A stretch of DNA of 64,000 nucleotides, from positions 494,817-558,816 of the forward strand of contig NZ_PIPO01000003.1 of NCBI RefSeq assembly GCF_003986975.1, given 5' to 3'. Under the pieces are notes generated by a model, which was given only the letters and a program-made list of their open reading frames with translations, was not told the DNA's origin and searched no databases. This stretch comes from Aliidiomarina soli. Lineage in GTDB: Bacteria > Pseudomonadota > Gammaproteobacteria > Enterobacterales > Alteromonadaceae. The translations under genes and the position numbers were made by a program. Positions 48,574 through 59,009 of the stretch are shown in pieces (position 1 is the first letter of the stretch; every line of letters starts with the position of its first letter).

Positions 48574-49218
48574 TTAAAGCTGACTGGCCACAGATTCAAC
48601 CGACTGATTGCCTGTAATCAGATCAAAGGCTTTGCCCACTGCGTTTGGTTTATCCAGCACTTCAATCAGCATAGCGGCCACATCAGCGCGGGGAATTTCC
48701 CCCTCAGTGATGTTGCTCTCAGCCCTTACCTGACCAGTCGGCTTGTCGTCGGTGAGTAGACCCGGACGAACAATAGTGTATTCCAGATCAGAGCGCATCA
48801 GCTCGCGATCAGCATAATGCTTGGCCACATAGTAAGGGGTGAGATCAGGGTGCCAGAACTCACGGTTGTGGGCTTGCAGCGCGCTGACAATCACAAAACG
48901 TTTTACGCCTGCCAGTTCTGCTGCTTCCATCGACTTCACAGCACCGTCAAGGTCAATGCGCAGCGTCATGTCATCCTCTGTCGAACCACCTGACCCGGCA
49001 GTAAAGATAATCGCATCTGCACCTTCTAAGCTTTCTTTCAACGTTTCAACCTTATCGGTCAAATCAAACCCACGAGCTTCAATGTCCTGTGCCTGCAGCG
49101 CTTTAATTTGCTCATCTTTGCGGACCAGGGCAACGGGCTGATGAGTCGGGTGTTGTTGCAGCTGCTTAACCACGTGCTGTCCAATTTTGCCGTTGGCACC
49201 AATTACATATACTCGCAT
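48574..49218 (-). CDS. NAD(P)-binding SDR-type oxidoreductase
   Basis: A 214-residue atypical short-chain dehydrogenase/NAD(P)H-binding protein. The opening VYVIGANGKIGQHVVKQL is a Rossmann GxxGxxG motif, and the YVAKHYADRELMRSDLEYTIVRPGLLTDD block matches the NmrA/YwnB-like branch. The substrate is unknown, and many relatives act as stress-induced sugar-epimerase-like proteins. ATG 49218 has GGGAGGA upstream, so the longer frame is rejected. Single-gene unit. Confidence 0.87.
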   Translation of the reverse strand: MRVYVIGANGKIGQHVVKQLQQHPTHQPVALVRKDEQIKALQAQDIEARGFDLTDKVETLKESLEGADAIIFTAGSGGSTEDDMTLRIDLDGAVKSMEAAELAGVKRFVIVSALQAHNREFWHPDLTPYYVAKHYADRELMRSDLEYTIVRPGLLTDDKPTGQVRAESNITEGEIPRADVAAMLIEVLDKPNAVGKAFDLITGNQSVESVASQL

Positions 49219-49329
49219 ACGTCCTCCCAATGAAATGATTCGTCTCATTTAAATATGGGCATAAGCCTAGATGAACAGTAGCGATTCGTCAGCCCGGGAA
49301 TGACGCAGAAAGTAGATTACGGCGATCGT

Positions 49330-49842
49330 TTAAAAACGAAAGCGTACGCCCAGGCCCATTTCATTGTCGACATCATCGGTATTAAGTTTGTAGCTTGCTT
49401 CGATGGCAAGGTTACGGCCCAGTGGTACATAGGCAAAGACACCAAACGAATAGTACCCGTCACCAACGGTATCCTTCACCCCTTTAATTGCCATAGGCAC
49501 GTCGCCCGCTGCAAATTTATAGCCTAAACCAAGAATAGTGCCGGTATCGTCACTGGATGAGTAATCGTAGTGACTAAAACCAGCAATTGCGGAGAAACCG
49601 TTGGCCAGATAGATATCTGCCGTTCCCCGAAAAACGAACTCGTAGGCGTCGAGGTATTGTGCGTGCAGCGAGACGCGTTGGCTAACGTCAGTACCTGCAG
49701 CCAGATAAATGCTGCTATCGCTGTAGTCGTAGGCCCCGCCGGCCAGGTAGGTTGCGGCGGATGCTGGGAACAGGGCGCTGAGCCCTAATAATGAGAGGCT
49801 TAACAAGGTGGTTTGTCTGGCTGGCATGGATGATTCGCTCAT
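49330..49842 (-). CDS. Outer membrane beta-barrel protein, unknown role
   Basis: A 170-residue exported protein with a signal peptide ending after ASA near residue 29. Short amphipathic strands follow (SSIYLAAGTDVSQRVSLHAQY, GFSAIAGFSHYDYSS), and it ends in MGLGVRFRF with terminal phenylalanine. This fits an 8-stranded outer membrane barrel. An internal start at residue 6 (49827) gives an equally good signal peptide. It lies downstream of the TetR gene on the same strand with a 59-base gap and may be regulated by it. Confidence 0.72.
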   Translation of the reverse strand: MSESSMPARQTTLLSLSLLGLSALFPASAATYLAGGAYDYSDSSIYLAAGTDVSQRVSLHAQYLDAYEFVFRGTADIYLANGFSAIAGFSHYDYSSSDDTGTILGLGYKFAAGDVPMAIKGVKDTVGDGYYSFGVFAYVPLGRNLAIEASYKLNTDDVDNEMGLGVRFRF

Positions 49843-49901
49843 TTAATAAGGTAAACAAGCCACCTAGTTTAAAGGCCCCAGCAAAATTGTAAATCCTTGA
49901 T

Positions 49902-50438
49902 TTAGAATACAGCAGCGGGTTGGGGCATAATTGACATGGTCGGCTGCTCGGATTTTTTGTGAGTCTGGCTAGCAGCAGCTGGAGCCCCGTATATACGACT
50001 CATCCGCTCACCGAACGCGGCAAACAATGCTATCCGCTGGCTATCATCCATATCTCCGATAATGCCTTGCAGGCTCTGCCGTTTCTGTTGGTTCAAAGGA
50101 GCCTCTGCATAGGTTTTCATAAACAGCATTTCCAGATTAGATTCAGTAGGCAGTGTCTGCAGTAGTTCGATCATCGAATCAACCGGCAGTGACTCCCAGC
50201 TTGCGTACTGTGGCATATGGCGTTGCAGGACCTGCTTCAGATGCAGCGTCAGCATTTCCGAAACCAGGGTGTAGACGCACGAGAAATGATATAAGATTCC
50301 ACCTTTGGAAATATTGGCGAATTCGCACAGGGCGTCCAGGGTGAAGCCTTGAGGACCTTGTTGGCGCGCCAACTCCAGCGCGTTATTAAGAATATATGCC
50401 CGCTTGCTGGGGCGACCGCCTCGATTCGAGATCGTCAT
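49902..50438 (-). CDS. TetR family transcriptional regulator
   Basis: A 178-residue regulator. The helix-turn-helix is near residues 15-60 (ALCEFANISKGGILYHFSCVYTLVSEML) and matches the TetR recognition helix, although the usual FxSKEEL is altered to FSCVYTL. The C-terminal effector domain is helical. It is divergent from the response regulator gene and upstream of an outer membrane protein gene. Ligand and target are unknown. Confidence 0.85.
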   Translation of the reverse strand: MTISNRGGRPSKRAYILNNALELARQQGPQGFTLDALCEFANISKGGILYHFSCVYTLVSEMLTLHLKQVLQRHMPQYASWESLPVDSMIELLQTLPTESNLEMLFMKTYAEAPLNQQKRQSLQGIIGDMDDSQRIALFAAFGERMSRIYGAPAAASQTHKKSEQPTMSIMPQPAAVF

Positions 50439-50586
50439 GGATGAGCTCCTGAATAAATTATTGTTAGTTGTTCGGGATATAGGTCTGCTTATTAGTCGAA
50501 TCGAGTATAAGAAATTGAACGTAGAGAAACGTTAAGTTATGCAAAACCACTGTTGCTAAAGTCAGGAACCGTTACTATTCGCTGCG

Positions 50587-51294
50587 ATGACTAAACTATT
50601 ACTGGTTGAAGATGATAAAGAACTGGCAGAACTGGTGCGTGAGTACCTGGTTCTGAACCAGTTTGAAGTAGATGTCGCACGTAACGGCCGCGATGCGCTT
50701 GGGCGTTTGTCGAAGAAAGCGTATGAGGCCGTTTTACTGGATATCATGCTACCCGGTATAGATGGTCTGGAAGTGCTCAGGCAGGTGCGTCGAAGCAGCT
50801 CAACCCCGGTCATTATTATTTCCGCGCGCGGGGCAGACATTGATAAAATTGTTGGCCTTGAACTGGGTGCCGATGATTACCTTGAGAAACCCTTTAATCA
50901 CCGTGAACTGCTGGCCAGAGTGAAGGCGCTACTGCGTCGGGCAAAGCTCCCGGCGGGACAGCCTGCGGACGCTTTAGCGGCTGAGGGGCCTGAGCCAAAC
51001 CTTTTAAAAATAGGTGACCTAAGATTCAATCTGCTTTCACGCACCCTTTATTATGATGACATCCCGGTTGGCCTGACGGGCATGGAGTATGCGTTGTTAC
51101 TTAAACTGGCGCAGCAGCTGGGCGAAGTGATCAGCAAAGAAACACTGTCGATGGAATGCCTGGGGCGGAGGCTTACGCCGTTTGACCGCAGCATTGATAC
51201 CCACATGAGTAAAATCAGAAAGAAATTAGCATTGATCGGCAGCGTGGTTGAAATTAAAGCCATGCGAGGGCGGGGGTACTGTTTGGCATGTTAG
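50587..51294 (+). CDS. OmpR/CpxR-type response regulator
   Basis: A 235-residue regulator with a receiver domain (phospho-acceptor Asp52 in LDIMLPGIDG, the acidic pair VEDD at 7-10, and the switch lysine in LEKPF). A winged-helix DNA-binding domain follows (LTGMEYALLLKLAQ, DRSIDTHMSKIRKKL). The sequence most resembles CpxR. It overlaps the kinase gene by 7 bases, so it is translated with it. No CpxP-like gene is adjacent, so a role in envelope stress is plausible but unproven. Confidence 0.9.
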   Translation: MTKLLLVEDDKELAELVREYLVLNQFEVDVARNGRDALGRLSKKAYEAVLLDIMLPGIDGLEVLRQVRRSSSTPVIIISARGADIDKIVGLELGADDYLEKPFNHRELLARVKALLRRAKLPAGQPADALAAEGPEPNLLKIGDLRFNLLSRTLYYDDIPVGLTGMEYALLLKLAQQLGEVISKETLSMECLGRRLTPFDRSIDTHMSKIRKKLALIGSVVEIKAMRGRGYCLAC

Positions 51295-52646
51295 CGACCT
51301 TGAAGCCTCGTTCACTGGGCGTGAAAATTCTGGGCTGGTTCTGGCTGACCTTGTTGCTGTCCTACCTGGCGGCGTCTGTGCCTACATTCTTTTTGCCTGC
51401 AAGCGTCACAGAGCGGGTGATTCCAGCTGAAGACCTAACCGGGATGCAGGCCTTAGGGCAGCTTATCGTAAAGAACGTGGTCGAAAACACGGACACCGAA
51501 CTGAACAAGCGTGACGACCGGTTTGTCCATTGGGCGGTGTTGTCCAGCGACGGCAGCCTGATGATGAGTACCGAGTCAGTGCCAACGCAGGCGCAGCGAC
51601 TGATTGAACAGGCTGAACGCGATAGTCAACCGGTTGAGCTGCTGTTGCGCGACATGGTAATTAGCGGGCCGCAGTATGTAGAGCTTGAATCTGAACAGTA
51701 CATGCTGATGTTCTGGCGCGATCGCTATCCGCGCTTTTTAGATAAAATCAGAGAAATACCGGGCTGGCTGAAGCTGGCTTTGGTTATGCTCACGACCTTG
51801 GGCATGAGTTTTCTGTTCTACCGTTCAATTGTGTGTCCGCTACAGCGTTTATCACGTGGCTTTAACGAGTTAAGTCAGGGCAACTTTGACTACCGCCTGG
51901 GCAACGAAATCTGTCTGGATGATGAATTTGATAAGTTGTATGCCAACTTTGACCGCATGGCCAGCCAGTTGCAGGAAATGGTTAGCATGCACAATCGGCT
52001 GATCGCCGATATTTCACATGAGTTAAAAACCCCCTTAAGTCGGTTGCAGATGTCAGTCGCGCTGGCCAGAACAGCGCCGCCGGAACAGTTAGGCGCCTAT
52101 TTCGACCGGGCCGAGAGTGAAGGCGAAAAGCTTGATGAAATGATTAAGCAACTGCTGCAGTTGGCTGAGTGTATTACTCGTTCGCTTGAGTTTACCTGCC
52201 AGCAGGAAGAAGTGCCGGCTCTGTTAGAACCCTTGCTCGATGATGCCCAATTTGAGGCTGATGCGTTGAACGTTGAGTTTTCAGTGCAGGCACCCGACAA
52301 TATTTCGCTCCTTCTCCACAAACGCCTGTTTACCATGGCACTGGAAAACCTGATTCGAAACGCGTTCAAGTATGCGCAACGCCTGGTCAGCCTGAGAGTT
52401 TATTTTAAACACGACCATTGCGTGTTCGAAGTCTGTGACGATGGCCCCGGCGTCAATGCTGATGACCTGCCACGTTTACGGACTCCATTCTACCGCGCTG
52501 ATCAGGCTCGAAGTCGCCAGACTGGTGGAGTCGGTCTGGGTCTGTCGATCGCCCACGAAGCAATGGTTGTGCATGGTGGACGTCTGGGACTGCGTAATCG
52601 CCAGCGAGGCGGTTTCAGTGCCAGCCTCCATATTCCTCTTCGTTAA
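51288..52646 (+). CDS. CpxA-like sensor histidine kinase
   Basis: A 452-residue membrane kinase. Two membrane segments (about residues 13-35 and 160-180) flank a periplasmic sensor of about 125 residues. Then come a HAMP domain (SIVCPLQRLSRGFNELSQGNFDYRL), the HisKA box with His244 in ADISHELKTPLSRLQ, and a HATPase domain (ENLIRNAFKYA, CDDGPGV, GGVGLGLSIA). It is the partner of the preceding response regulator by overlap and order. The architecture fits CpxA. Confidence 0.9.
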   Translation: MLATLKPRSLGVKILGWFWLTLLLSYLAASVPTFFLPASVTERVIPAEDLTGMQALGQLIVKNVVENTDTELNKRDDRFVHWAVLSSDGSLMMSTESVPTQAQRLIEQAERDSQPVELLLRDMVISGPQYVELESEQYMLMFWRDRYPRFLDKIREIPGWLKLALVMLTTLGMSFLFYRSIVCPLQRLSRGFNELSQGNFDYRLGNEICLDDEFDKLYANFDRMASQLQEMVSMHNRLIADISHELKTPLSRLQMSVALARTAPPEQLGAYFDRAESEGEKLDEMIKQLLQLAECITRSLEFTCQQEEVPALLEPLLDDAQFEADALNVEFSVQAPDNISLLLHKRLFTMALENLIRNAFKYAQRLVSLRVYFKHDHCVFEVCDDGPGVNADDLPRLRTPFYRADQARSRQTGGVGLGLSIAHEAMVVHGGRLGLRNRQRGGFSASLHIPLR

Positions 52647-52757
52647 CCCCGCTGTTTACCAAAGCTTTGCATTCGTGGACTAGGCAAAGTTTACCCTTTT
52701 CGCCAACATAAAGAGCACTTTGTCTTCAGACTGAAATTATGTGGAGCGACGAGTCCA

Positions 52758-53438
52758 ATGAGCAATGCTCCTGTCCTCAAGGGAAGCAGTTTTACCCTGT
52801 CTATTTTGCAACTGTTTGATTCAGATACCGACCGGGCGCTTGCCTATCTGGCTGGTAAGGTTTCCCAGGCGCCGGCGTTTTTCGCACAGGCGCCACTGAT
52901 CTTAAATGTCGAGCAGGTTGAAGGGGATCTAGCCTTTGCGCGTCTGAAAAACGGAATTGAAAAGCTTGGTCTGCATGTGGTTGGGGTGGTCGGTTGTGAG
53001 CGCACTGCTCAGCAGGAGCAGGCGTTCGCTGCCGGCATTCCGCGCTTGCGACCGGGTAGTCAGGGCAGTGAACTTGATATTCCAAAAGGGCCTGCGCGCA
53101 CCGCGAAAGCAAGTAAGGTTGTACGCACGCCAGTGCGTTCCGGTCAGCAAATATATGCCAAAGGGCGTGACTTAGTCGTCCTCGGTCATGTAAGCCATGG
53201 CGCCGAAGTCATCGCCGATGGCTCAATTCAAATTTATGGCACCTTGCGCGGCCGTGCTCTTGCAGGTGCGGCTGGAAACGGGGACTGCCATGTGTTGTGT
53301 GGCAATCAACAGGCCGAACTCATTTCTATCGCTGGTAATTATTGGCTTAGCGAGCAGATTGATAAGCAATTTTGGCAGCAACAGGTATTGGTCACGCAGC
53401 GCGACGATGCGCTGCAGATGGAAACTATTCGCCTCTAA
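52758..53438 (+). CDS. minC: Septum site-determining protein MinC
   Basis: A 226-residue inhibitor of FtsZ polymerisation. The N-terminal domain (about 1-100) targets FtsZ. The C-terminal beta-helix domain shows the conserved repeats [36 protein letters not shown] (in parts) and contacts MinD. Length and order minC-minD-minE match the usual operon. The gap to minD is 29 bases. Confidence 0.95.
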   Translation: MSNAPVLKGSSFTLSILQLFDSDTDRALAYLAGKVSQAPAFFAQAPLILNVEQVEGDLAFARLKNGIEKLGLHVVGVVGCERTAQQEQAFAAGIPRLRPGSQGSELDIPKGPARTAKASKVVRTPVRSGQQIYAKGRDLVVLGHVSHGAEVIADGSIQIYGTLRGRALAGAAGNGDCHVLCGNQQAELISIAGNYWLSEQIDKQFWQQQVLVTQRDDALQMETIRL

Positions 53439-53467
53439 CTATTCGTCCATATATAAGGATAACAACT

Positions 53468-54280
53468 ATGGCTCGTATTATCGTGGTAACGTCCGGTAAA
53501 GGTGGCGTGGGTAAGACAACGTCCAGCGCCGCTATCGCTTCAGGCTTAGCCTTGGCTGGACATAAAACCGCAGTAATTGATTTTGATATTGGACTGCGCA
53601 ATCTGGATCTGATCCTTGGTTGTGAACGTCGTGTGGTCTATGACTTCGTGAATGTGTTGAATGGCGAAGCTTCTTTGCAGCAGGCTTTAATTAAGGATAA
53701 ACGAAGCGAGAATCTGTTTATATTGCCAGCTTCGCAGACCCGCGATAAAGACGCTTTAACTATGGAGGGCGTGCAGCAGGTGCTGAGCGAGTTAGACCAG
53801 CTTGGTTTCGAATTTGTCATCTGCGACTCGCCCGCGGGGATTGAACATGGCGCAATGATGGCGCTTTATTTTGCCGATGAAGCCATTATAACGACCAACC
53901 CGGAAGTCTCTTCAGTGCGTGACTCGGATCGCATTCTGGGTATTCTCGATGCCAAATCGAAACGAGCGGAAAAAGGGTTGGAACCGGTAAAACAGCATTT
54001 GCTGATCACCCGTTACAACCCATCACGAGTCGACGCCGGCGAAATGCTAAGCGTGGACGATATTCTGGAGATACTGAATATTCCGTTGCTCGGTGTTATT
54101 CCGGAGAGTCAGTCGGTGCTCAACGCTTCGAACAAAGGCGTGCCTGTGGTATTCGAAGAACAGGCCGACGCCGGCCAGGCGTATCAGGATGCCGTGGCCC
54201 GTTTAGTGGGCGAAGACAAACCCATGCGCTACGTGAAAGCTGAAAAGAAAAGCTTACTAAAACGGATATTTGGAGGCTAA
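53468..54280 (+). CDS. minD: Septum site-determining protein MinD
   Basis: A 270-residue deviant Walker A ATPase (KGGVGKTT, residues 10-17) with [27 protein letters not shown] and a C-terminal amphipathic membrane helix ([11 protein letters not shown]). It recruits MinC to the membrane at the poles, and its ATPase is stimulated by MinE. The start at 53468 follows AAGGATAACAACT; the longer frame would begin inside minC. minE starts 2 bases later. Confidence 0.97.
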   Translation: MARIIVVTSGKGGVGKTTSSAAIASGLALAGHKTAVIDFDIGLRNLDLILGCERRVVYDFVNVLNGEASLQQALIKDKRSENLFILPASQTRDKDALTMEGVQQVLSELDQLGFEFVICDSPAGIEHGAMMALYFADEAIITTNPEVSSVRDSDRILGILDAKSKRAEKGLEPVKQHLLITRYNPSRVDAGEMLSVDDILEILNIPLLGVIPESQSVLNASNKGVPVVFEEQADAGQAYQDAVARLVGEDKPMRYVKAEKKSLLKRIFGG

Positions 54281-54282
54281 CG

Positions 54283-54552
54283 ATGTCGTTATTAGATTTT
54301 TTTCGCACAACCAAGCCATCCACTGCATCGGCCGCCAAAGAGCGCCTGCAGATTATCGTTGCTGAGCGTCGCCAGCAAGGTGAAGCATTGCCAGCTTATT
54401 TGCCGCAGTTAAAGAAGGACATTCTTGAGGTGCTGGCCAAATACGTCAATGCCGACCCTAATATGGTTAAAATTTCGCTCGAACACAGCGATGACAACCT
54501 TTCGGTTCTTGAGCTGAACGTGACTCTGCCAGAGGACGATGAATCGGTTTAA
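54283..54552 (+). CDS. minE: Cell division topological specificity factor MinE
   Basis: An 89-residue protein with the N-terminal membrane/MinD-binding region (SLLDFFRTT...[13 protein letters not shown]) and C-terminal dimerisation domain. It drives pole-to-pole oscillation of MinCD. It is separated by 2 bases from minD and overlaps the convergent esterase gene by 4 bases. Confidence 0.95.
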   Translation: MSLLDFFRTTKPSTASAAKERLQIIVAERRQQGEALPAYLPQLKKDILEVLAKYVNADPNMVKISLEHSDDNLSVLELNVTLPEDDESV

Positions 54553-55415
54553 TCGCACCAGTCATCAAGGTGCTGCTCGCTAAGAAAGCGCTGAATGTCG
54601 CCATAGGCAGGGGTCAGAAAACGCAGCGGGCTGCCGAGGCTGGCTATCAGGTCTACATGCCGCGTACGCGGGTAAATGTGAAGTTGTGAGGGCACCCCGA
54701 GTTCTGCTAAACGCTGCGCAAAGCGTTCCGAATGCTCAGGGTCAGCGACGCTATCTGCGCGGCCATGCAACAGCAAAGTGCTTGGCATGCTCGCTCCGGC
54801 AAGCGCGACAGGGTTTGCCTGATTACCATTTGCCTGGCTGAATTTGTCGGCAACCCGCGAGTGATCGAGGGGTAAATCATAAGGCCCGGACATGAGAATC
54901 GCGCCGCCGATTCGCCCCGAGTAGCCCTGCGCCTGCAAGTACTGCGGGTCGGCCGCCACTAACGCAGCGCTATGGGCACCGGCAGAGTGCCCAGCGAGGA
55001 TAACGGACTGCGCACTGGGGCAGCTCGCGCTGATAGCGCCCTCAAGTTGGCTGACGGCTTTTGCGACGTCATCGATAAACGCCGGAAATTCTACCTCTGG
55101 ATAAAGACGATAATCAGGAATTACGGTGATATAGCCGAGCCGGGCAAACGCCTGGCCGATAAATTCAAAATCGGCTTTGTCACCGCGTTCCCAGGCGCCT
55201 CCATAAACAAACACAACCACCTTTTGCCGCTGTTGCGGGTCATCCGGGTAATAGATATCCATCTGCTGCCGTGAATGGTCGCCATAGGGCACTGATTCAA
55301 GGTTATAACTACCGTCAGGGGTCAGGGCGTTGAGCACGGCTGAACCGCTGCAGCCAGTGAGCAGACTAGAGAAGAGTACAACAAAGAGACTAAATAGAGA
55401 GCTGTTACGGCGCAT
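54549..55415 (-). CDS. Alpha/beta hydrolase lipoprotein, esterase-like
   Basis: A 288-residue exported hydrolase with a lipobox (LTGC, Cys about residue 22). The fold shows [15 protein letters not shown] as the oxyanion HGG-type region (YGGAW), the nucleophile in [10 protein letters not shown], and a late His in RTRHVD. It resembles the BD-FAE/kynurenine-formamidase-like branch of esterases. Substrate unknown. ATG 55415 is preceded by AGGTGA. It converges on minE with a 4-base overlap. Confidence 0.85.
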   Translation of the reverse strand: MRRNSSLFSLFVVLFSSLLTGCSGSAVLNALTPDGSYNLESVPYGDHSRQQMDIYYPDDPQQRQKVVVFVYGGAWERGDKADFEFIGQAFARLGYITVIPDYRLYPEVEFPAFIDDVAKAVSQLEGAISASCPSAQSVILAGHSAGAHSAALVAADPQYLQAQGYSGRIGGAILMSGPYDLPLDHSRVADKFSQANGNQANPVALAGASMPSTLLLHGRADSVADPEHSERFAQRLAELGVPSQLHIYPRTRHVDLIASLGSPLRFLTPAYGDIQRFLSEQHLDDWCD

Positions 55416-55505
55416 GTCACCTGTGGTCCCGGGCAAAGGTATGGGTAGTCTCTATACCCCTGGCAGCGGGAATAGGATCAGTTGATGTGCTGGAATGATA
55501 GCAAC

Positions 55506-55540
55506 AAAAAAGCCCGGGGTGCTAGCACGCCGGGCCTTTT
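55506..55540 (-). terminator. Rho-independent terminator of the Na/Pi cotransporter gene
   Basis: Read on the minus strand: a 6-base-pair GC stem (GCCCGG/CCGGGC) extended by an inner GTGC-TA-GCAC stem after a G-G mismatch, followed by six Ts. It lies 36 bases after the stop at 55576. Confidence 0.85.
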
Positions 55541-55575
55541 GAGTCAGGTTCACAGGTTACCTGTTATTCGTCCTG

Positions 55576-57306
55576 TTACTCGTCGTCAATTCGCATGGCG
55601 CGCAGACGGCGTCCGGCAGCCGCTTCATTGACGTTCAGAATGTGGTCACCAATGCGCTCCAGACGGTTCAGCATGTCCATAAAGATCACGCCGGCACGGG
55701 CAGGGTAGTTACCACTTTCGAGGCGAACGTAATGGGTGTCACGGAACTTGTCGCGCGTTTGATCCACTAGGTTTTCTAACTCAATAGCTTTATCCAGCGA
55801 CACATTCTCTGGATTTTTCGCTACATTGCGATTCATTTCACCAATAGCTTCACGAACTGAATTCATCATTTGCAGCATTTCTTCGGCTGCGTCGTCCGGC
55901 CAGCTGGCTTTTGATTCAGTCATCCGTTCAGTCAATTTAGCAATCTGGAAATAGATATCAGCAATCCGTTCCAGATCATTGATCATCGTCTGCATGAAGC
56001 GAATGCGTTCGGTCATCGAGTGCTCAAGGTTGGTATGCTCACTGATACGCACCAGGTAATCCGAGATCTCTATTTCCAGCACGTCAGTCACGTCTTCAAA
56101 TTTGCTGACCTTCTCGATGATCTTGTCGTGTTTAACCTCAGGGTCAAATAGCAGCTCATGAACCGAATCGTGCATCTTTTGAATCACGTCGGTGAATTGC
56201 TGAATCTCTTTATTGGCCTGTTCGACAGAGAAACCCGGTGAGGTCATCGGCCCGCCGCTGATATAGCGCAGGTGAAACTCCTCTTCGCCGCCACGATCAG
56301 GTTGAATGTATTGCACAAAGCGCACTAAATAAGGCACAAAGGCAAACAGAAGAACCACATTGAGAACGTTAAACGAGGTATGGAACAGTGACAGCGCCAG
56401 GGTCGAGTTTTCTCGCGCCGTGGTTGCCGGGTCCATTACCGAAGCAGGGCTGCCGGTAAAGTACTGCACAATATTGTCCATCATGTGCAGGAACGGGAAG
56501 ATCAGTGCCAGCATCCACAGCACGCCAATGACGTTAAAGAAGAAGTGGAACCTCGCCGCCCTTTTTGCATGCACATTGCCGACCAGGGCCGCTATATTGG
56601 CGGTCACCGTGGTGCCTATGTTTTCACCGAGAATCATGGCGGCGGCAATCGGGAAGGTAACCCATCCTTCAAACAGCATGACCAGGGTAATAGCCGTTGC
56701 TGCGGACGATGACTGAGTCAGCAGGGTGAGAATGGTCCCCACCAGCACAAACGCCAGCATCGAGAGGAAGCCATAGTCAGTAAAGCTATCCAGAAATGCG
56801 AACATCTCCGGGTTTGAATTGATATCTGGCACCGCACCTTTTATGAACTCAAGGCCGATAAAGATAATCCCGAAACCGACCATTGCTTCCGCAATATTGC
56901 GCAAACGGTTATTTTTAGAGAACAGGAAGGCAAAGAAAATACCAATAACGGCAAGAGCTATGGGCGTAATCTGAAACTTAAAGCCGAATAACGACACCAT
57001 CCAGGCAGTAATGGTGGTACCAATGTTCGCCCCCATGATAACGCCGGTAGACTGCACAAAGGTGAGCAATCCTGCGTTAACAAAACTCACCGCCATAACG
57101 GTGGTCGTGGTAGAGGACTGGGTAATGGCCGTGGTGCCAAACCCTGTTACCACACCCGTCAAACGGTTGCGGGTCATGCCACTTAAGATACCTTTTAAGC
57201 GACTGCCTGCCATTTTTTGCAGACCTTCACTGAATATCTTCATTCCGAAGATGAAAATACCCAAAGAACCAATCAGTTGCAGGAAATCAAATAGTGAGTA
57301 TGTCAT
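55576..57306 (-). CDS. Na/Pi cotransporter family protein with PhoU-like tail
   Basis: A 576-residue sodium/phosphate symporter of the NptA/YjbB type. The N-terminal 310 residues contain two inverted membrane repeats with the hallmark GFGTTAITQSSTTTTVMAVSFV and LTLLTQSSSAATAITLVML (QSSS/QSST motifs). The C-terminal cytoplasmic part (about 350-560) has PhoU-like helical repeats. It probably imports or exports phosphate using sodium. Single-gene unit closed by a strong terminator. Confidence 0.92.
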   Translation of the reverse strand: MTYSLFDFLQLIGSLGIFIFGMKIFSEGLQKMAGSRLKGILSGMTRNRLTGVVTGFGTTAITQSSTTTTVMAVSFVNAGLLTFVQSTGVIMGANIGTTITAWMVSLFGFKFQITPIALAVIGIFFAFLFSKNNRLRNIAEAMVGFGIIFIGLEFIKGAVPDINSNPEMFAFLDSFTDYGFLSMLAFVLVGTILTLLTQSSSAATAITLVMLFEGWVTFPIAAAMILGENIGTTVTANIAALVGNVHAKRAARFHFFFNVIGVLWMLALIFPFLHMMDNIVQYFTGSPASVMDPATTARENSTLALSLFHTSFNVLNVVLLFAFVPYLVRFVQYIQPDRGGEEEFHLRYISGGPMTSPGFSVEQANKEIQQFTDVIQKMHDSVHELLFDPEVKHDKIIEKVSKFEDVTDVLEIEISDYLVRISEHTNLEHSMTERIRFMQTMINDLERIADIYFQIAKLTERMTESKASWPDDAAEEMLQMMNSVREAIGEMNRNVAKNPENVSLDKAIELENLVDQTRDKFRDTHYVRLESGNYPARAGVIFMDMLNRLERIGDHILNVNEAAAGRRLRAMRIDDE

Positions 57307-57473
57307 GCGCTATGCCTTACGTATGGGTGAGGGTTGTGCAAAAAGCGCACATTGGTAACCTCAGGCCTTGTACTTGGGTGCGTAGAAGCGCGCATTATAT
57401 CTGTCATCGTTTTGCAATGAAACGACTTTTCGGCTGCGGTTTTGTTAAATCTTCAGCTCAACGCGGGGAGCGT

Positions 57474-58907
57474 TCACAAAACTCGCGCACGGAAACGTTT
57501 GCCTTTAATTTTATCGCCATTAATGAGCTGCAATGCACGATCCGCTATCCGTCGGTTGACGGCAATGTAGCCCCAGTTGGCCTGTAGCTTAATTTTACCG
57601 ATATCATCCATCTTTAACGCATTGTCGCGAGTCAGCGCACCGACGATATCACCGGGGCGTAGTTTGTCTTTTTTACCGCCATTAATTTGCAGCGTGATCA
57701 TCGTCGCCTGCAGCGGCTTGCTATTGCCTTGCTCAATCGGGATCGCACGCATCTGAATAGGTTCAGGCAAGGTATCTTCGAGCAGGCGAACTTTGTAGTC
57801 ATCTTCCGGGCCAACCAGGGTAATTGCCAGACCTTTCGCACCCGCACGTCCGGTGCGACCAATGCGGTGAGTATGGGTGTCGGTATCGTGGGCCATGTGC
57901 ACACACAGCACTAAATCGAGTTCACTGATATCCAGCCCCCGCGCCGCGACATCGGTAGCCACCAGAATACGCGTACTGCCATTGCTGAACTGCACCATGG
58001 TCTGGTCACGGTCACGTTGCTCGAGATCACCATGCAGCGCTAATGCGCTGTAGCCGTTGGCGCGTAAACTATCGTTCAGTTGCTGTACTTCACGTTTGGT
58101 ATTGCAAAAGACAATGCAGTTGTCCGGCTGGTGCGCCTGCAGCAGGTGCATAACGGCCAGTGTCGCCGGCATAGTGGCGAGACTGTAAAAGCGTTGTTCA
58201 ATATCCGCTGCCACCTGCTCGGTTGCGATCGTCAGTTTGACTGGCTCACGGGTGACACGGCCAATCAGTTTATCCATCCCTTTAGGGTAGGTGGCACTAA
58301 AAAGCAGGGTTTGGCGTGCAGCTGGGGTGGCCTCAATGATTTTCAGAATGTCATCCTGAAACCCCATATCGAGCATGCGATCGGCTTCGTCTAAAACCAG
58401 CGTATTGATTTTGGAGCAGTCGAGTTGCTGCTGGCTTAAATGGTCCAGTACCCGACCAGGCGTACCCACCAGCACATGAGCACCATGCTGTAACGAGGTT
58501 GCCTGGGCACGGGCTGGTACACCGCCGCACAGGGTCAGCAGCTTCAGGTTCGCCACGTTCTTCGCCAGTTTACGGATCTCAGTAGCCACTTGTTCAGCAA
58601 GTTCGCGGGTAGGACAGAGCACCAGTGCCTGCGGAGAGAAAAGGTTTATATCGACATTGTTCAGTACACCCAGTGCAAAGGCAACGGTTTTACCAGTGCC
58701 TGTGGCCGCCTGCACAATGACATCGCTACCACGCAGAATAACCGGCAGACTGGCCGCCTGTACGGCGGTTAGTTGGGTATAGCCAGCATCACTCAGGCCA
58801 TCCGCCAGGGCAGCAGGTAGATGGAGCTGTGAAATGTCTGCAGCGTCTGCTGATGGGGAGTCTGTCGAAGCGGAGCTGGTCTGGCTAAAGTCTGTCATGG
58901 CGGGCAT
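57474..58907 (-). CDS. dbpA: ATP-dependent RNA helicase DbpA
   Basis: A 477-residue DEAD-box helicase. Motifs are Q (TAVQAASLPVI), I (ATGTGKTVAF), II (DEAD in LVLDEADRML), III (SAT) and VI (HRIGRTGRAG). The C-terminal 75 residues form the DbpA RNA-recognition domain (GDIVGALTRD, ANWGYIAVNRR), which binds hairpin 92 of 23S rRNA during 50S assembly. ATG 58898 is an equally possible start. Divergent from the TonB receptor. Confidence 0.94.
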   Translation of the reverse strand: MPAMTDFSQTSSASTDSPSADAADISQLHLPAALADGLSDAGYTQLTAVQAASLPVILRGSDVIVQAATGTGKTVAFALGVLNNVDINLFSPQALVLCPTRELAEQVATEIRKLAKNVANLKLLTLCGGVPARAQATSLQHGAHVLVGTPGRVLDHLSQQQLDCSKINTLVLDEADRMLDMGFQDDILKIIEATPAARQTLLFSATYPKGMDKLIGRVTREPVKLTIATEQVAADIEQRFYSLATMPATLAVMHLLQAHQPDNCIVFCNTKREVQQLNDSLRANGYSALALHGDLEQRDRDQTMVQFSNGSTRILVATDVAARGLDISELDLVLCVHMAHDTDTHTHRIGRTGRAGAKGLAITLVGPEDDYKVRLLEDTLPEPIQMRAIPIEQGNSKPLQATMITLQINGGKKDKLRPGDIVGALTRDNALKMDDIGKIKLQANWGYIAVNRRIADRALQLINGDKIKGKRFRARVL

Positions 58908-59009
58908 TCATTGCAAATTATCGGGCGCATATAGTAACAGAATTCGGCGTGGAACGATGGTAATTGAGACAGATTTAATCCGGGGCACTAAAATCACACA
59001 TATATTGTT

